A stretch of 64,000 nt of DNA from Rhizorhapis sp036570425 (GCA_036570425.1 DATCYF010000023.1:1-64000), one strand, 5' to 3'; shown: positions 43,839 to 55,011, numbered from the stretch's first letter. Program-made: numbers and translations. The notes: generated by a model from the letters alone, not told the origin.

Positions 43839-44522
43839 TTATTGTGGGGGTGAACGCGTGGTCGTGGGAGCGACAGGAGCGGTTTGCCCGCCTGTTTCCG
43901 CAGCGCCATGTTCGGCATTCGCATCACCCGTGCCAGCGCCGGGAGCCTCAGGCGCCGCTGCCTCATTCGTGGCAGCATCAGCAGCAGGCGCGGCTTCAGG
44001 TGTCGGCAGAGGCAGATTGGATCCCTGCGCATTCATATAAGCGATGATATTGGCGCGATCTTCAGGATTGCCTAGGCCAGCAAAGGTCATCTTCGTGCCT
44101 GGCGCAAATTTGCGCGGCGAGGTGAGCCATTGGTCGAGCGCTTCGAAGGTCCAGGTGCCGCCCTTGCTCTTCAATGCGTCGGAAAATGCGAATCCGGCTT
44201 TGCCCGTTCCGATTTCCTCACCCACGACGGCGTAAAGATTGGGACCGATGCCATTGGCGCCGCCTTGATTGACCGTGTGGCAGGCAACGCACTTCTTGAA
44301 CACGGCTTCGCCCTTTGCGGGATCCGCGCTGGCGAGCAGCGTGGCGATGGAGGGACCCGCTTCTGCGCCCTCTCCGCCTTCCGGCTCAACGCCTTCGATC
44401 GGGTAGCCCATTTTCTCAGGGCGTTCCTCATGGAAAATCTTTCCGCTGACGATGCCCGCGCCCAGAGCGATGATGCCCGCGAACAAGACCCAGCCAGCAA
44501 CGGTATTGGAACGATCGTCCAT
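43839..44522 (-). CDS. Membrane-anchored class I cytochrome c (CycM/c552 type)
   Basis: 227 residues from ATG 44522, with GGAGG ahead. Residues 8-26 (AGWVLFAGIIALGAGIVSG) are an uncleaved anchor; the heme domain has CVACHTVNQGGANGIGPNLYAVVG and a methionine ligand in GTKMTFAGLGNPEDRANIIAYM. This is the membrane-bound cytochrome that carries electrons from the bc1 complex to cytochrome oxidase. The C-terminal 60 residues are a low-complexity Ala/Pro/Thr tail (PAADAATNEAAAPEAPGAG) beyond the usual fold. It is divergent from pheA. Confidence 0.92.
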   Translation of the reverse strand: MDDRSNTVAGWVLFAGIIALGAGIVSGKIFHEERPEKMGYPIEGVEPEGGEGAEAGPSIATLLASADPAKGEAVFKKCVACHTVNQGGANGIGPNLYAVVGEEIGTGKAGFAFSDALKSKGGTWTFEALDQWLTSPRKFAPGTKMTFAGLGNPEDRANIIAYMNAQGSNLPLPTPEAAPAADAATNEAAAPEAPGAGTGDANAEHGAAETGGQTAPVAPTTTRSPPQ

Positions 44523-44661
44523 GCGACTTATTACCTCCAAGAAAGTCCCCGCGCTCCGGCAAGAGCGCATTCCCTTTAGCGCGCTCCCTTAATGAAGCAA
44601 TTGCGAACGTGCAAGCGGTGCTTGCGATTAGGCGTTTCTATGCCTAAGCGCTCAATCACTC

Positions 44662-45567
44662 ATGGAAAACTATCCTCTTCCCGCCCGCCGCCTTGTCGAA
44701 GAAATGGCGGCAAAGGCCGCCGCGGAACCCGCGCGTGCCGTCGCTTATCAGGGCGCTCCGGGTGCCAATTCCCATCTGGCCGCGCTCGGATATGCGCCCG
44801 ATTGCATAGCGCTTCCGTGCTTTTCCTTCCAGGATGCCATTGATGCCGTGCAGGAAGGGCAAGCAGAGCGAGCAATTATTCCCATAGAAAATTCGCTGCA
44901 CGGCCGGGTGGCGGACATGCATTTCCTGCTCCCCGAATCAGGTCTTTCGATCATTGGCGAATATTTTCTGCCCATCCATCATTGCTTGATGAGCGCGAAC
45001 GATGCGCCCGTCAAAAGCGCCATCAGTCACGAGCAGGCGCTGGGCCAGTGCCGCCACTATCTGCGCGACAGGGGCATTCAGCCCGTCACCTATGCCGACA
45101 CAGCGGGAGCGGCCGCTCTGGTTGCGGAGCGAAAGGAACCCGGCGCGGCGGCGGTGGCTCCGCGATTGGCGGCAGAGATTTATGGCCTGACCCTGTGCGC
45201 CGAAAATATCGAGGATAGCGACGACAATATGACGCGATTCGTGATCTTGTCGAAATCGGCCAATGGCGGGCGGATCGATGGACCGGCGATGACCACCTTT
45301 CTTTTTGAAGTGAAGAATGTACCCGCCGCGCTTTACAAGGCGATGGGCGGCTTTGCGACGAACGGCGTCAACATGACCAAGCTGGAAAGTTATCAGCGCG
45401 GAGCCAGCTTCGCGGCCACGGAATTTTATGCCGACATCGAAGGTCAGCCCGGTGATCCGGCGGTGGACCGCGCGCTGGAGGAACTGAAGTTCCACACGAA
45501 ATGGATGCGAGTGCTGGGGACCTATGCCCAAGCCCGTGCGCGGCCTATGGCCGAAGACGGCCACTAA
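44662..45567 (+). CDS. pheA: Prephenate dehydratase
   Basis: 301-residue monofunctional enzyme making phenylpyruvate for phenylalanine. The catalytic domain shows VAYQGAPGANSHLAAL, IIPIENSLHGRVADMHFLLPESGLSIIGEYFLPIHHCL and the active-site DSDDNMTRFVIL (Thr-Arg-Phe). A C-terminal ACT domain follows (TTFLFEVKNVPAALYKAMGGFATNGVNMTKLESYQRG) for phenylalanine feedback; the usual ESRP is ESYQ here, as I recall for alphaproteobacteria. No chorismate mutase domain is attached. It lies divergent from cytochrome c and convergent with polA. Confidence 0.95.
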   Translation: MENYPLPARRLVEEMAAKAAAEPARAVAYQGAPGANSHLAALGYAPDCIALPCFSFQDAIDAVQEGQAERAIIPIENSLHGRVADMHFLLPESGLSIIGEYFLPIHHCLMSANDAPVKSAISHEQALGQCRHYLRDRGIQPVTYADTAGAAALVAERKEPGAAAVAPRLAAEIYGLTLCAENIEDSDDNMTRFVILSKSANGGRIDGPAMTTFLFEVKNVPAALYKAMGGFATNGVNMTKLESYQRGASFAATEFYADIEGQPGDPAVDRALEELKFHTKWMRVLGTYAQARARPMAEDGH

Positions 45568-45605
45568 TTCCTTAATCTCTCTGAAACGGGTGGCTGTCGG
45601 CCGGT

Positions 45606-48386
45606 CTAGTGCGCCGCGCCCCAACTGGGGCCGGTGCCGATGTCCACGCCCAGAGGTACGGAAAGCTTTATGGCTGGCTCCGCCGCACTTTCCATAACCT
45701 GACGAATGACCCCACTGGCCGCTTCGATGTCCCCTTCAGGCAGTTCGAAGACCAGTTCGTCATGGACCTGTAGCAGCATCTTTACCTGATCCAGCCCAGC
45801 AGCGCCGAGCGCAGGTCCCATGCGAACCATGGCCCGCTTGATGATGTCCGCACTGGTGCCCTGAATAGGGGCGTTGATGGCGGCGCGTTCGCTGCCCTGG
45901 CGTTCGGCCTGACTCTTGGCCTGCAAGCGTGGAAACCAGGTTTTGCGGCCAAAAAGCGTTCGGGTATAGCCGGTCTCCCGCGCTGCTTCCAACGTGTGGG
46001 TGATGTAATGCGATATGCCGGGAAAGCGCTCGAAATAGCGATTGATCATGTCCTGTGCTTCGTCAGGCACGATTTCCAGCCGGGCTGCGAGGCCCCAGCG
46101 CGAAATGCCATAAAGAATTGAAAAGTTGATCGTCTTCGCTCGCCCGCGAGTGTCGCGGTTGATTTCGCCAAATAGTTCCAGGGCGGTGGCGGCGTGAATG
46201 TCGTCGCCGCGCGCAAAAGCTTCCTTCAACGCCGGAACGTCGGCCATGTGAGCGGCAAGCCGGAGCTCGATCTGGCTGTAGTCCGCCGCCAATATGACAT
46301 TGCCCGGCCCGGCCACGAAGGCATGACGAATCTGCCGCCCGATCTCGGTGCGGATCGGAATGTTCTGCAGATTGGGGTCCGTGGAACTCAAGCGGCCGGT
46401 CTGCGCACCTGAGAGGCTGTAACTGGTGTGGACGCAACTTGTCTTTGGGTTGATCTGCTGCTGCAGCGCGTCGGTATAAGTGGACTTGAGCTTTGTAAGC
46501 TGTCGCCAATCAAGAAGTTTGCGCGCAATGGGCACGCCTTCCTTCTGCAGGCGCTCAAGTTCAGTCACGTCCGTTGAATAAACGCCCGACTTGCCCTTGC
46601 GTCCACCTTTCAGGCCCAATTTGTCGAACAGCACATCGCCAAGCTGCTTGGGGCTCCCGATGGTGAACGGCATTCCCGCCTCCGCATAGATTTCCTGCTC
46701 CAGCGCTTCGATCTCGCTTGCGAATTCGGCAGAAAGACGGGAAAGATGTTCGCGGTCCACCTTGATGCCGGTGCGTTCCATTTTGGCTACGGCTGAGACG
46801 AGCGGGCGATCCACCATCTCGTAGACGCGCGTCACGCCCTCTTGCGGAAGGCGAAGCTTCAGAAGCTGCCAAAGGCGGAAAGTGATATCGGCATCCTCGG
46901 CGGCATATTCCGTCGCCTTATCCAGCGGGACTTCGGCAAAGCTGATCTGGCTTTTGCCGGTTCCGCAAAGCGATTTGAAGCTGATGCACTCATGGCCGAG
47001 ATGAAGCTTCGCCAACTCATCCATGCCGTGGCCGTTCTTTCCCGCATCAAGGTCAAAGCTCATGACCATTGTGTCATCGAGCGGCGCGACGTCGAGGTCC
47101 AGACCGCCCAGAACGCAGAGGTCATATTTGATGTTGTGGCCGATCTTCAGCACGCTGTCGTCGCAGAGCAGCGGCTTGAGTCTGGCTATGACGAGGTCAA
47201 GCGGCAACTGCTGAGGCGCATCGCTGAACATGTCAGCGCCGCGATGGCCGACAGGGATATAACAGGCTCTGTTCGGGCCAACCGCAAGGCAGATGCCGGC
47301 CAGGCCCCCCGTGATGGAATCGAGGCTATCAGTCTCCGTGTCAATGGCAAGGACGCCCTCGGCATAAGCAGCGGCAATCCAGCGGTCGAGATCGGCCTCG
47401 GTCGTCACTGTTTCATATTGGCTGCGGTCAATGGCGGGGGTCGTGTTCAGCCGGGGCGCTTCTGGTTCTGGCCGCGCTGCGGCTGGCGCAGTGGCAGCGG
47501 CGACCACCGCCTTGGCAGCGCCAGCGCCCAGGCGGGCGAGCAGGGAGTTGAAACCGTGATGTTCAAGAAACGCCTTCAACGGATCGGCCGGAATTCCTTC
47601 CAGCGCCAGCGTCTCCAGAGGCTGCGGCAGGGGAACTTCGCAATGCAGGTCCACCAGCTTGCGCGACAGCCGCGCCATCTCCGAATGGGCGAGGAGGTTT
47701 TCCTGCATCTTCGACTTTTTCATCATCGGCGCTGCGGCGAGCACGCTTTCCAGATCGCCGAATTCATTGATCAACTTCGCCGCGGTTTTGGGGCCGATAC
47801 CTGGCACGCCGGGCACATTGTCGACCGTATCGCCCATCAGCGCCAGGACATCGCCCAATTTCTCAGGCGCGACGCCGAATTTCTCCATCACGATTTCAGA
47901 GCCGCACCGGGCATTCTTCATCGTGTCGAGCATGTCGACGCCCGGTTCGATGAGCTGCATCAGATCCTTATCTGACGAGACAATCGTGACGTGCCAGCCG
48001 GCGGCAAGCGCTGCCTTGGTATAGCTGGCGATGATGTCATCCGCTTCGAACCCCGCTTCCTCTATGCAGGGAAGGGAGAAGGCGCGCGTCGCATCCCGAA
48101 TCATTGGGAATTGCGGAACCAGATCCTCGGGCGCGGGCGGGCGCTGCGCCTTGTACTGGTCATAGAGTTCGTTGCGGAATGACGTACTGCCCTTGTCCAG
48201 CACCACGGCCATATGTGTTGGCCCCTCTGCCTTGTGCAGCGCATCGGCCAGTTTCCAGAGCATGGTCGTATAGCCATAGACCGCACCCACAGGCTCCCCC
48301 CGGATGTTGGTGAGCGGAGGCAGGCGGTGATAGGCGCGGAAGATGTAGCCGCTGCCGTCGACAAGATAGAGATGATTCTGGGCCAT
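45606..48386 (-). CDS. polA: DNA polymerase I
   Basis: 926 residues with all three domains. Residues 1-290: 5'-nuclease (YLVDGSGYIFRAYHRLPPLT, FEADDIIASYTKAA, GDTVDNVPGVPGIGPKTA). About 330-520: proofreading exonuclease with an intact D-x-E (LAIDTETDSLDS near 348) and YAAEDADITFRLW. About 560-926: polymerase with motif A ILAADYSQIELRLAAH near 699, the O-helix RGRAKTINFSILYGIS, and motif C LLQVHDELVFEL near 877. All catalytic residues look present. It fills gaps and removes primers. Convergent with pheA, 38 bases between stops. Confidence 0.97.
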   Translation of the reverse strand: MAQNHLYLVDGSGYIFRAYHRLPPLTNIRGEPVGAVYGYTTMLWKLADALHKAEGPTHMAVVLDKGSTSFRNELYDQYKAQRPPAPEDLVPQFPMIRDATRAFSLPCIEEAGFEADDIIASYTKAALAAGWHVTIVSSDKDLMQLIEPGVDMLDTMKNARCGSEIVMEKFGVAPEKLGDVLALMGDTVDNVPGVPGIGPKTAAKLINEFGDLESVLAAAPMMKKSKMQENLLAHSEMARLSRKLVDLHCEVPLPQPLETLALEGIPADPLKAFLEHHGFNSLLARLGAGAAKAVVAAATAPAAARPEPEAPRLNTTPAIDRSQYETVTTEADLDRWIAAAYAEGVLAIDTETDSLDSITGGLAGICLAVGPNRACYIPVGHRGADMFSDAPQQLPLDLVIARLKPLLCDDSVLKIGHNIKYDLCVLGGLDLDVAPLDDTMVMSFDLDAGKNGHGMDELAKLHLGHECISFKSLCGTGKSQISFAEVPLDKATEYAAEDADITFRLWQLLKLRLPQEGVTRVYEMVDRPLVSAVAKMERTGIKVDREHLSRLSAEFASEIEALEQEIYAEAGMPFTIGSPKQLGDVLFDKLGLKGGRKGKSGVYSTDVTELERLQKEGVPIARKLLDWRQLTKLKSTYTDALQQQINPKTSCVHTSYSLSGAQTGRLSSTDPNLQNIPIRTEIGRQIRHAFVAGPGNVILAADYSQIELRLAAHMADVPALKEAFARGDDIHAATALELFGEINRDTRGRAKTINFSILYGISRWGLAARLEIVPDEAQDMINRYFERFPGISHYITHTLEAARETGYTRTLFGRKTWFPRLQAKSQAERQGSERAAINAPIQGTSADIIKRAMVRMGPALGAAGLDQVKMLLQVHDELVFELPEGDIEAASGVIRQVMESAAEPAIKLSVPLGVDIGTGPSWGAAH

Positions 48387-48484
48387 GGCCGGGGGATAGC
48401 GCAGGGGAGCGGCGGGGGGAATGCCGGAATGCGTGGACGGCCGCCGCGCGTCTAAAGTTTCCCTCCGGCAGGAGGGGATGATCT

Positions 48485-49570
48485 CTACCTCTTGTCGTGG
48501 TTCGCCGCCACCGCGCGGGAGACCGCTTGCATCAATTCCCAGCGCTTGGGGATTGGTTGCGTCGTGCTAGCGATCATGACGGCGACGGCGTAGCTCGTGC
48601 CATCGGGGGCGGTCATGATGCCTACATCATTATAGCCGGTGGAGCGCGGCGCGAGCTGCTGCCCCGTGCCGGTCTTGTGACCGTAGGTCCATCCGGCAGG
48701 CACCCCACCCTTGATGCGCTGTGGCCCGGTATGCGCGCCCTCCATGGTCGAGAGCAGCAGCCGGGTGGACGAAGGGGACAGCAGTTCCCCGCGCTTCAGC
48801 TTCGCAAGCGCCCCGACGATGGCGACCGGCGCCGCGCCGTCGGGTGGATTGGCCAGATATTTGTCAAGCGCCCTCTCCCGCACCGAACGGGGCAGGTTCG
48901 CCCTTGCCGTGAAGAAATTCCGGCCAAGCGAATAGCTGGGATTCCAGTCCAGCCCCGCTGCCCCGCTTTGCAGCAGCCGTTCGCCCGGGCCGAAGCGAAT
49001 ATTGGAGATGAAATTCTTGCCCAGGAAGGCGCGGATCGCATCGGGTCCGCCGACGGTGCGGAGCAGCTTGTCATTGGCGGTGTTGTCGCTCTGCTGCATC
49101 GCGCGATTGAAAAGGCCACGCAGCGTCGTGCGGTATCCGTCTCCATCCACCAGCGCGATCAGCGGCTGATGGAAAAGCGTCAGGTCCTCTCTGCGGACTA
49201 CGGTGTTGTCATTGAGCGACAGCTTGCCGCGATCCACGGCGTCGAGCAGAGTCATCGCGACCCAGAGCTTCGACACGCTCTGCTGCGGAAACAGTTCGTT
49301 GCCGTTATAATCGACCACCCAGTCCGCATCGACGCGCTTGACGGCAATGCCGACATGACCATCGAAATTCCGGCCCAGATCATGGATGATCTTGACGAGG
49401 GCAGGCGAGGGCTGGCTGCGTGGATTATATTGGGGAATACGCGCTGGAGGATTGACGGGACGGCTCGCCACCGCGGGGGGAGCCGCTCCTTCCGGAATGA
49501 TGGCGGTCGAGCAGGACAGCAGCATTGCGGAGGCCGCGACGATGGCGCCACCCCTCAATATTTTCTGCAT
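48485..49570 (-). CDS. Serine beta-lactamase-like hydrolase, lipoprotein
   Basis: 361 residues from ATG 49570. The signal (MQKILRGGAIVAASAMLLSC) ends in a lipobox. Class A motifs are present in order: QQSVSKLWVAMTLLD with the SxxK serine and lysine, QQSDNTANDKLL with SDN, and GHKTGTGQQ with KTG. The omega-loop E-x-x-L-N motif with deacylating Glu166 is not visible; the region reads GERLLQSGAAGLDWNPSYSLGRN. It may be a weak beta-lactamase or a peptidase-type relative; resistance should not be assumed. It stands alone behind polA's upstream side. Confidence 0.8.
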   Translation of the reverse strand: MQKILRGGAIVAASAMLLSCSTAIIPEGAAPPAVASRPVNPPARIPQYNPRSQPSPALVKIIHDLGRNFDGHVGIAVKRVDADWVVDYNGNELFPQQSVSKLWVAMTLLDAVDRGKLSLNDNTVVRREDLTLFHQPLIALVDGDGYRTTLRGLFNRAMQQSDNTANDKLLRTVGGPDAIRAFLGKNFISNIRFGPGERLLQSGAAGLDWNPSYSLGRNFFTARANLPRSVRERALDKYLANPPDGAAPVAIVGALAKLKRGELLSPSSTRLLLSTMEGAHTGPQRIKGGVPAGWTYGHKTGTGQQLAPRSTGYNDVGIMTAPDGTSYAVAVMIASTTQPIPKRWELMQAVSRAVAANHDKR

Positions 49571-49794
49571 TGGCCCCGATTTTGGTCCCGACTTTGTACC
49601 CCGCACTGGAAAATCTGCCTCTCTTTTGCCTCATCAATTCGCTTCAAGAAATCGTGTAACGAGCGAATCACCGCCATGCGTCACTTTGCGATGAATGATT
49701 CCACAAAGGCGATGGATGGAAGCTTAACGGGCTGTAAAAGGGCCGAAAAGCTACGGTCAGCTTTTGTTCAAATCCGTTGGAGCAAACAGGATGA

Positions 49795-50667
49795 ATGGAC
49801 GCGCCAATGTGTGAAACGATCGATCAGAACCGCAGGCGATGGCTGGCGGGTGCGCTGGCACTGACTATAACCAGTCTGATGCCGGGAGAAGCACTGGCAG
49901 CATCCGTTTTTTCATCGCGACGCATTTCAGTAACGGTGCACGGCTCCGGACCTGATGTCGTGATGATTCCCGGACTGGGTTCTGCCCCTTCCATCTGGCA
50001 GAGCGCCATCGCCGCCGTGCCGGGTTATCGTTATCATCTGGTGCAGGTGAAGGGCTTTGCAGGGACAGCGGCGGAGGCGAATGCCAGCGGCCCGATACTG
50101 GAGCCGGTGGCGAAGGAAATCGTCCGCTACATCACTGCCATGGACCTGCGGCGTCCCAGGATCATCGGTCATAGCATGGGCGGTACGCTGGCCATGATGC
50201 TGGCGGCGCGCTATCCGGCTTCGACGGGGAAGGTGATGGTTGTCGATATGCTCCCCTCCGGCGCTGGAATGGTCGGTGGCACGACGAGCGGTATGGGCGT
50301 TTTCGCTGGACAGCTAGGCAGCTATTTTACGGGCACCAAGGGCGGGCGGCAGATGTTCCGGCAGTTGATGGGAATGTTCGGGCCGGATGCCGCCAACAAT
50401 GATCCTGATGTCACTGCCGCCGCGCTTCAGGATCTGGCGAGGATTGACCTGACGGCTGAGTTGCCAAAGATTTCCATGCCGCTGACGGTGGTGTACGCCA
50501 CGCCTGCCGACGCTGCCCAGCGCACCGCGATCATGCAGCGCTACAGTGCGGCCTATGCCGGCGCAAAGGGCGTGCGGTTGAAAGCTGTCGGGCCGAGCGG
50601 ACATATGATCATGTTCGATCAGCCACAACGCTTTGCCGAAGAAGTGCGCGCATTCCTGCGAGGGTGA
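49795..50667 (+). CDS. Alpha/beta-hydrolase with signal peptide
   Basis: 290 residues. The N-terminus RRRWLAGALALTITSLMPGEALAAS looks like a twin-arginine or Sec signal, so the enzyme is probably periplasmic. The hydrolase core has VVMIPGLGSAPSIWQ (oxyanion region), RIIGHSMGGTLAMMLA with the nucleophile serine near 126, an aspartate region near VVYATPADAAQ, and the histidine in GPSGHMIMFDQP. The lid is short. The substrate is unknown. The ATG at 49795 follows CAGGA; ATG 49807 is possible. Confidence 0.82.
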   Translation: MDAPMCETIDQNRRRWLAGALALTITSLMPGEALAASVFSSRRISVTVHGSGPDVVMIPGLGSAPSIWQSAIAAVPGYRYHLVQVKGFAGTAAEANASGPILEPVAKEIVRYITAMDLRRPRIIGHSMGGTLAMMLAARYPASTGKVMVVDMLPSGAGMVGGTTSGMGVFAGQLGSYFTGTKGGRQMFRQLMGMFGPDAANNDPDVTAAALQDLARIDLTAELPKISMPLTVVYATPADAAQRTAIMQRYSAAYAGAKGVRLKAVGPSGHMIMFDQPQRFAEEVRAFLRG

Positions 50668-50713
50668 GACCTGCGACCTTCGGGCGCAGAAAGACTGGCG
50701 CGCTACAGAATCT

Positions 50714-52597
50714 TTATAGACTCCTGCCGAATAGATAGTCGATCAGCCGCCGCGATTGTGTGCTGTCGACCGCGCGGGGAGATGCTCCCCGGCATTCCAG
50801 GCAATCGGCGCGGATGGCGCTGCCGGTCAGCATCGTGCGAACATCGCCCACGGCCTGAAGCGCAACATGCCGCCGCATCCAGGCCTGCTTGCTGAGCCAA
50901 TCCCGCGGCATGCTGGCGCTGCGGTCGTCTTCGTCGCCAGTGAAATATTGTTCGAGTAGGGAGCTGAAATAATCCGGCTTTTCCTCAATAAAGACCGGCC
51001 GGGCCTTGGCGGGATCAAGCTTTGCAAGCCTGGCCGCTTCCGCAATGGCATCGTCCAGCGATCCGAACCCGTCCACCAGGCCAAGTTGCCGAGCAGTCCC
51101 CCCGTCCCAGACGCGGCCTTGCGCGATCTGGTCGACACGCTCCGGTGTCATCTTGCGCGCGTGTGCAACCAGGCCAATAAAGCGGCGGTAAATGTCCTCC
51201 ACGCCGGATTGCGCCAGCGCATCGAATTCGGGACTGAAACCCCCCGCCAGATCCGGTTCACCCGACAATGGCGTCGTCTTTACGCCGTCCGTAGTGATGC
51301 CGATTTTCGCGAGCGAATTTTCAAAGCTGGGCAATATGCCGAAAACGCCGATGGAACCCGTGATGGTGGAAGGTTCGGCAATGATCCGATCGGCAGCGGT
51401 TGAAATCCAGTATCCGCCGCTTGCCGCCACGTTGCCCATGGAGGCCACGATCGGAATGCCGCGGGATTTGGCATCCATGAGGGCGCTTCTGATCTGGTCG
51501 GCGGCCAGCACTGATCCGCCCGGCGAATCGACGCGCAGGACGATCGCCTTCAAATCCTTCTTGGCCAATGCATCGTGGATGAGGTCGGCTATGGTCTTGC
51601 CCCCGGCGGTTCCGGGACCCGCCTTGCCATCGACAATGTCGCCCGCCACGGTAACCACACCGATCTTGCCATCATCCTTCAAGGGATAGGCCCTGACATA
51701 CGCTGCAAAATCCATGTCCTTGTAACTGCCGGGCAGGTCGTCATCCTCCACGCCTGCAAATTTGGCCACGTGGATACCGAACGCCGTTCGGTCGCCCAGC
51801 CTGTCGATCAGGCCGGCATTGAGCGCCGCTTTGCCCAGATCGCCTTGTGCAGCATTGGATGCGGCCACTGGATTGCCGACATAGGCAGCAAGCTTGGATT
51901 TCGGTCGGGCCTTGCCCACTTCGTCGAGCCAGTTCCCCCAGATTGCGCCATAGACTGCCTGCATCGCTTTGCGGGCAGCCTCGGATTGATCGGTGCGGAT
52001 GAATGGTTCGACGAAGCTTTTATAGGTGCCGACCCGATAAACGTGGGCATTCACACCCAGCTTGTCGATCAAGCCCTTATAGTAAAGACCTGATCCGCCC
52101 GGTCCGGAAATCATGACGCCGCCAATGGGATTGAGCCAGATTTCGGAGGCGTGCGCGGCGAGTTGATAACTGTCGTCGGTGTATGCCGTGGCGAAGGCCA
52201 GCACTGGCTTCTTCGCCGCCCGGGCAGCGTCCAGCGCCTCGCCGACACGGCTCAAGGCCACTTGGCCCCCACCCATGAAATTATCGAGGTCGAGCACAAT
52301 CGCTTTCACCTTTTGATCGTCAGCCGCAGTTTCTATGGCGTGAATGACATCGCGCAGGCGAAATTCCCGCAGGATCGAATTGCTGCCGGCAACAAGATCG
52401 AGAGGATTTTGCGGTTGCGGCTGCTCGACGATTGCGCCGTCCAGCTTTAGCACCAAGGCGCCGCCCGCGACCGTTGCGGGGCGGGGGGAGAAGGAGAGAG
52501 CGGCATAAAGCAGACCGAAGAAGAGCAACATGAACAGAAGGACGAGCCCGTCCTTGATGGCCATCAAAATGCGCCAAACACCCTTTACAAAGGCCAA
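50714..52597 (-). CDS. sppA: Signal peptide peptidase SppA, 67 kDa type
   Basis: 627 residues, inner-membrane serine protease that degrades cleaved signal peptides. One N-terminal helix (DGLVLLFMLLFFGLLYAALSF) is followed by two SppA domains. The lysine base is in YRVGTYKSFVEPFIRTDQSEAAR (first domain), the serine in IVASMGNVAASGGYWISTAADRI (second), as in E. coli. The start is taken as TTG 52597 because a perfect AAGGAGG lies five bases ahead; the frame is open 17 codons further but that codes for the ribosome site itself. Divergent from groES. Confidence 0.94.
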   Translation of the reverse strand: MAFVKGVWRILMAIKDGLVLLFMLLFFGLLYAALSFSPRPATVAGGALVLKLDGAIVEQPQPQNPLDLVAGSNSILREFRLRDVIHAIETAADDQKVKAIVLDLDNFMGGGQVALSRVGEALDAARAAKKPVLAFATAYTDDSYQLAAHASEIWLNPIGGVMISGPGGSGLYYKGLIDKLGVNAHVYRVGTYKSFVEPFIRTDQSEAARKAMQAVYGAIWGNWLDEVGKARPKSKLAAYVGNPVAASNAAQGDLGKAALNAGLIDRLGDRTAFGIHVAKFAGVEDDDLPGSYKDMDFAAYVRAYPLKDDGKIGVVTVAGDIVDGKAGPGTAGGKTIADLIHDALAKKDLKAIVLRVDSPGGSVLAADQIRSALMDAKSRGIPIVASMGNVAASGGYWISTAADRIIAEPSTITGSIGVFGILPSFENSLAKIGITTDGVKTTPLSGEPDLAGGFSPEFDALAQSGVEDIYRRFIGLVAHARKMTPERVDQIAQGRVWDGGTARQLGLVDGFGSLDDAIAEAARLAKLDPAKARPVFIEEKPDYFSSLLEQYFTGDEDDRSASMPRDWLSKQAWMRRHVALQAVGDVRTMLTGSAIRADCLECRGASPRAVDSTQSRRLIDYLFGRSL

Positions 52598-52602
52598 CCG
52601 AG

Positions 52603-52609
52603 CCTCCTT
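52603..52609 (-). promoter_or_regulatory. Ribosome binding site that fixes the TTG start of sppA
   Basis: AAGGAGG on the minus strand, five bases before TTG 52597, a full match to the 16S tail. No ATG lies between it and the transmembrane helix except one ten codons later. Confidence 0.8.
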
Positions 52610-52791
52610 GCCAATTGCTATCACAGGCCAACGGCGTACCGCACGCACATCCGGGCCGCCATCGATATAGATGGTATCCCCGCTCTTGTCAGCGCAGTGA
52701 GTGGAGCAGTAGCGATAAGCGCCTCAGCGTCTTCCCTGCACCTTCGATCACAATCACTCCCGAACGAACTCATTTTCTTGTATCCGCCCTC

Positions 52792-52820
52792 TTGACCGGA
52801 GCGCCGCCGGGGCCATATGA
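52792..52820 (+). promoter_or_regulatory. Promoter of groESL
   Basis: TTGACC (52792-52797) and ATATGA (52815-52820) are exactly 17 bases apart, a sigma-70-type promoter. The same segment also resembles a heat-shock (sigma-32) pattern, CTTGACC then GGCCATAT. Transcription would begin about seven bases on, inside the CIRCE operator. Confidence 0.65.
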
Positions 52821-52826
52821 CCGCCG

Positions 52827-52853
52827 TTGGCACTCGTCGTGTATGAGTGCTAA
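52827..52853 (+). promoter_or_regulatory. CIRCE operator (HrcA binding site)
   Basis: TTGGCACTC (52827-52835), nine-base spacer, GAGTGCTAA (52845-52853): the CIRCE inverted repeat with one change from the consensus TTAGCACTC. It overlaps the predicted start of transcription of groESL, so HrcA would block initiation until heat stress. hrcA itself is not in the window. Confidence 0.93.
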
Positions 52854-52944
52854 CAAGGTTTCAAGGACGGAACGGTTTGAGGGGCGTCTTTTACAGGAAT
52901 CCTGCAGCACCACCGGCCGGAAAATTAGAGAGAAAGGTAAGCAT

Positions 52945-53232
52945 ATGGGTTTTCGTCCGTTGCATGATCGCGTTCTCGTTCGCCGTGTAGAGGCGGAAGA
53001 GAAGACTGCTGGCGGGATCATCATCCCTGACAGCGCCAAGGAAAAGCCCTCGGAAGGCGAAGTCGTCGCTGCTGGCGCAGGCGCCAAGAGCGAAGATGGC
53101 AAGATCACACCGCTCGACGTCAAGGCTGGTGATCGCGTCCTTTTCGGCAAATGGTCCGGCACCGAAGTGAAGATCGACGGTGAAGACCTGCTGATCATGA
53201 AGGAAAGCGACATCCTCGGGATTGTTGGCTGA
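52945..53232 (+). CDS. groES: Co-chaperonin GroES
   Basis: 95-residue subunit of the heptameric lid of GroEL. MGFRPLHDRVLVRRVEAEEKTAGGIIIPDSAKEKP holds the mobile loop (GGIIIPDSA), and DRVLFGKWSGTEVKIDGEDLLIMKESDILGIVG is the C-terminal signature. GAAAGG precedes the ATG at 52945; the longer open frame runs back through the promoter and is wrong. It is 79 bases upstream of groEL, under the CIRCE site. Confidence 0.97.
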   Translation: MGFRPLHDRVLVRRVEAEEKTAGGIIIPDSAKEKPSEGEVVAAGAGAKSEDGKITPLDVKAGDRVLFGKWSGTEVKIDGEDLLIMKESDILGIVG

Positions 53233-53311
53233 CGCCAGCGGCTCAACTGGTTGAGCCACATATTCTGACCGTTTCAAAGCATTATCCGACAAGAAAGCAG
53301 AGGTAGATATT

Positions 53312-54955
<1,644 letters not shown>

Positions 54956-54981
54956 GTCCGCGCTGTTCATTACCAACAGAG

Positions 54982-55011
54982 AAGGCCGGGGTGAAAGCTC
55001 CGGCCTTTTTT
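54982..55011 (+). terminator. Intrinsic terminator of groESL
   Basis: AAGGCCGGGG (54982-54991) pairs with CTCCGGCCTT around a GTGAAAG-type loop and is followed by T-run 55006-55011. It lies 27 bases behind the groEL stop. Confidence 0.92.
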
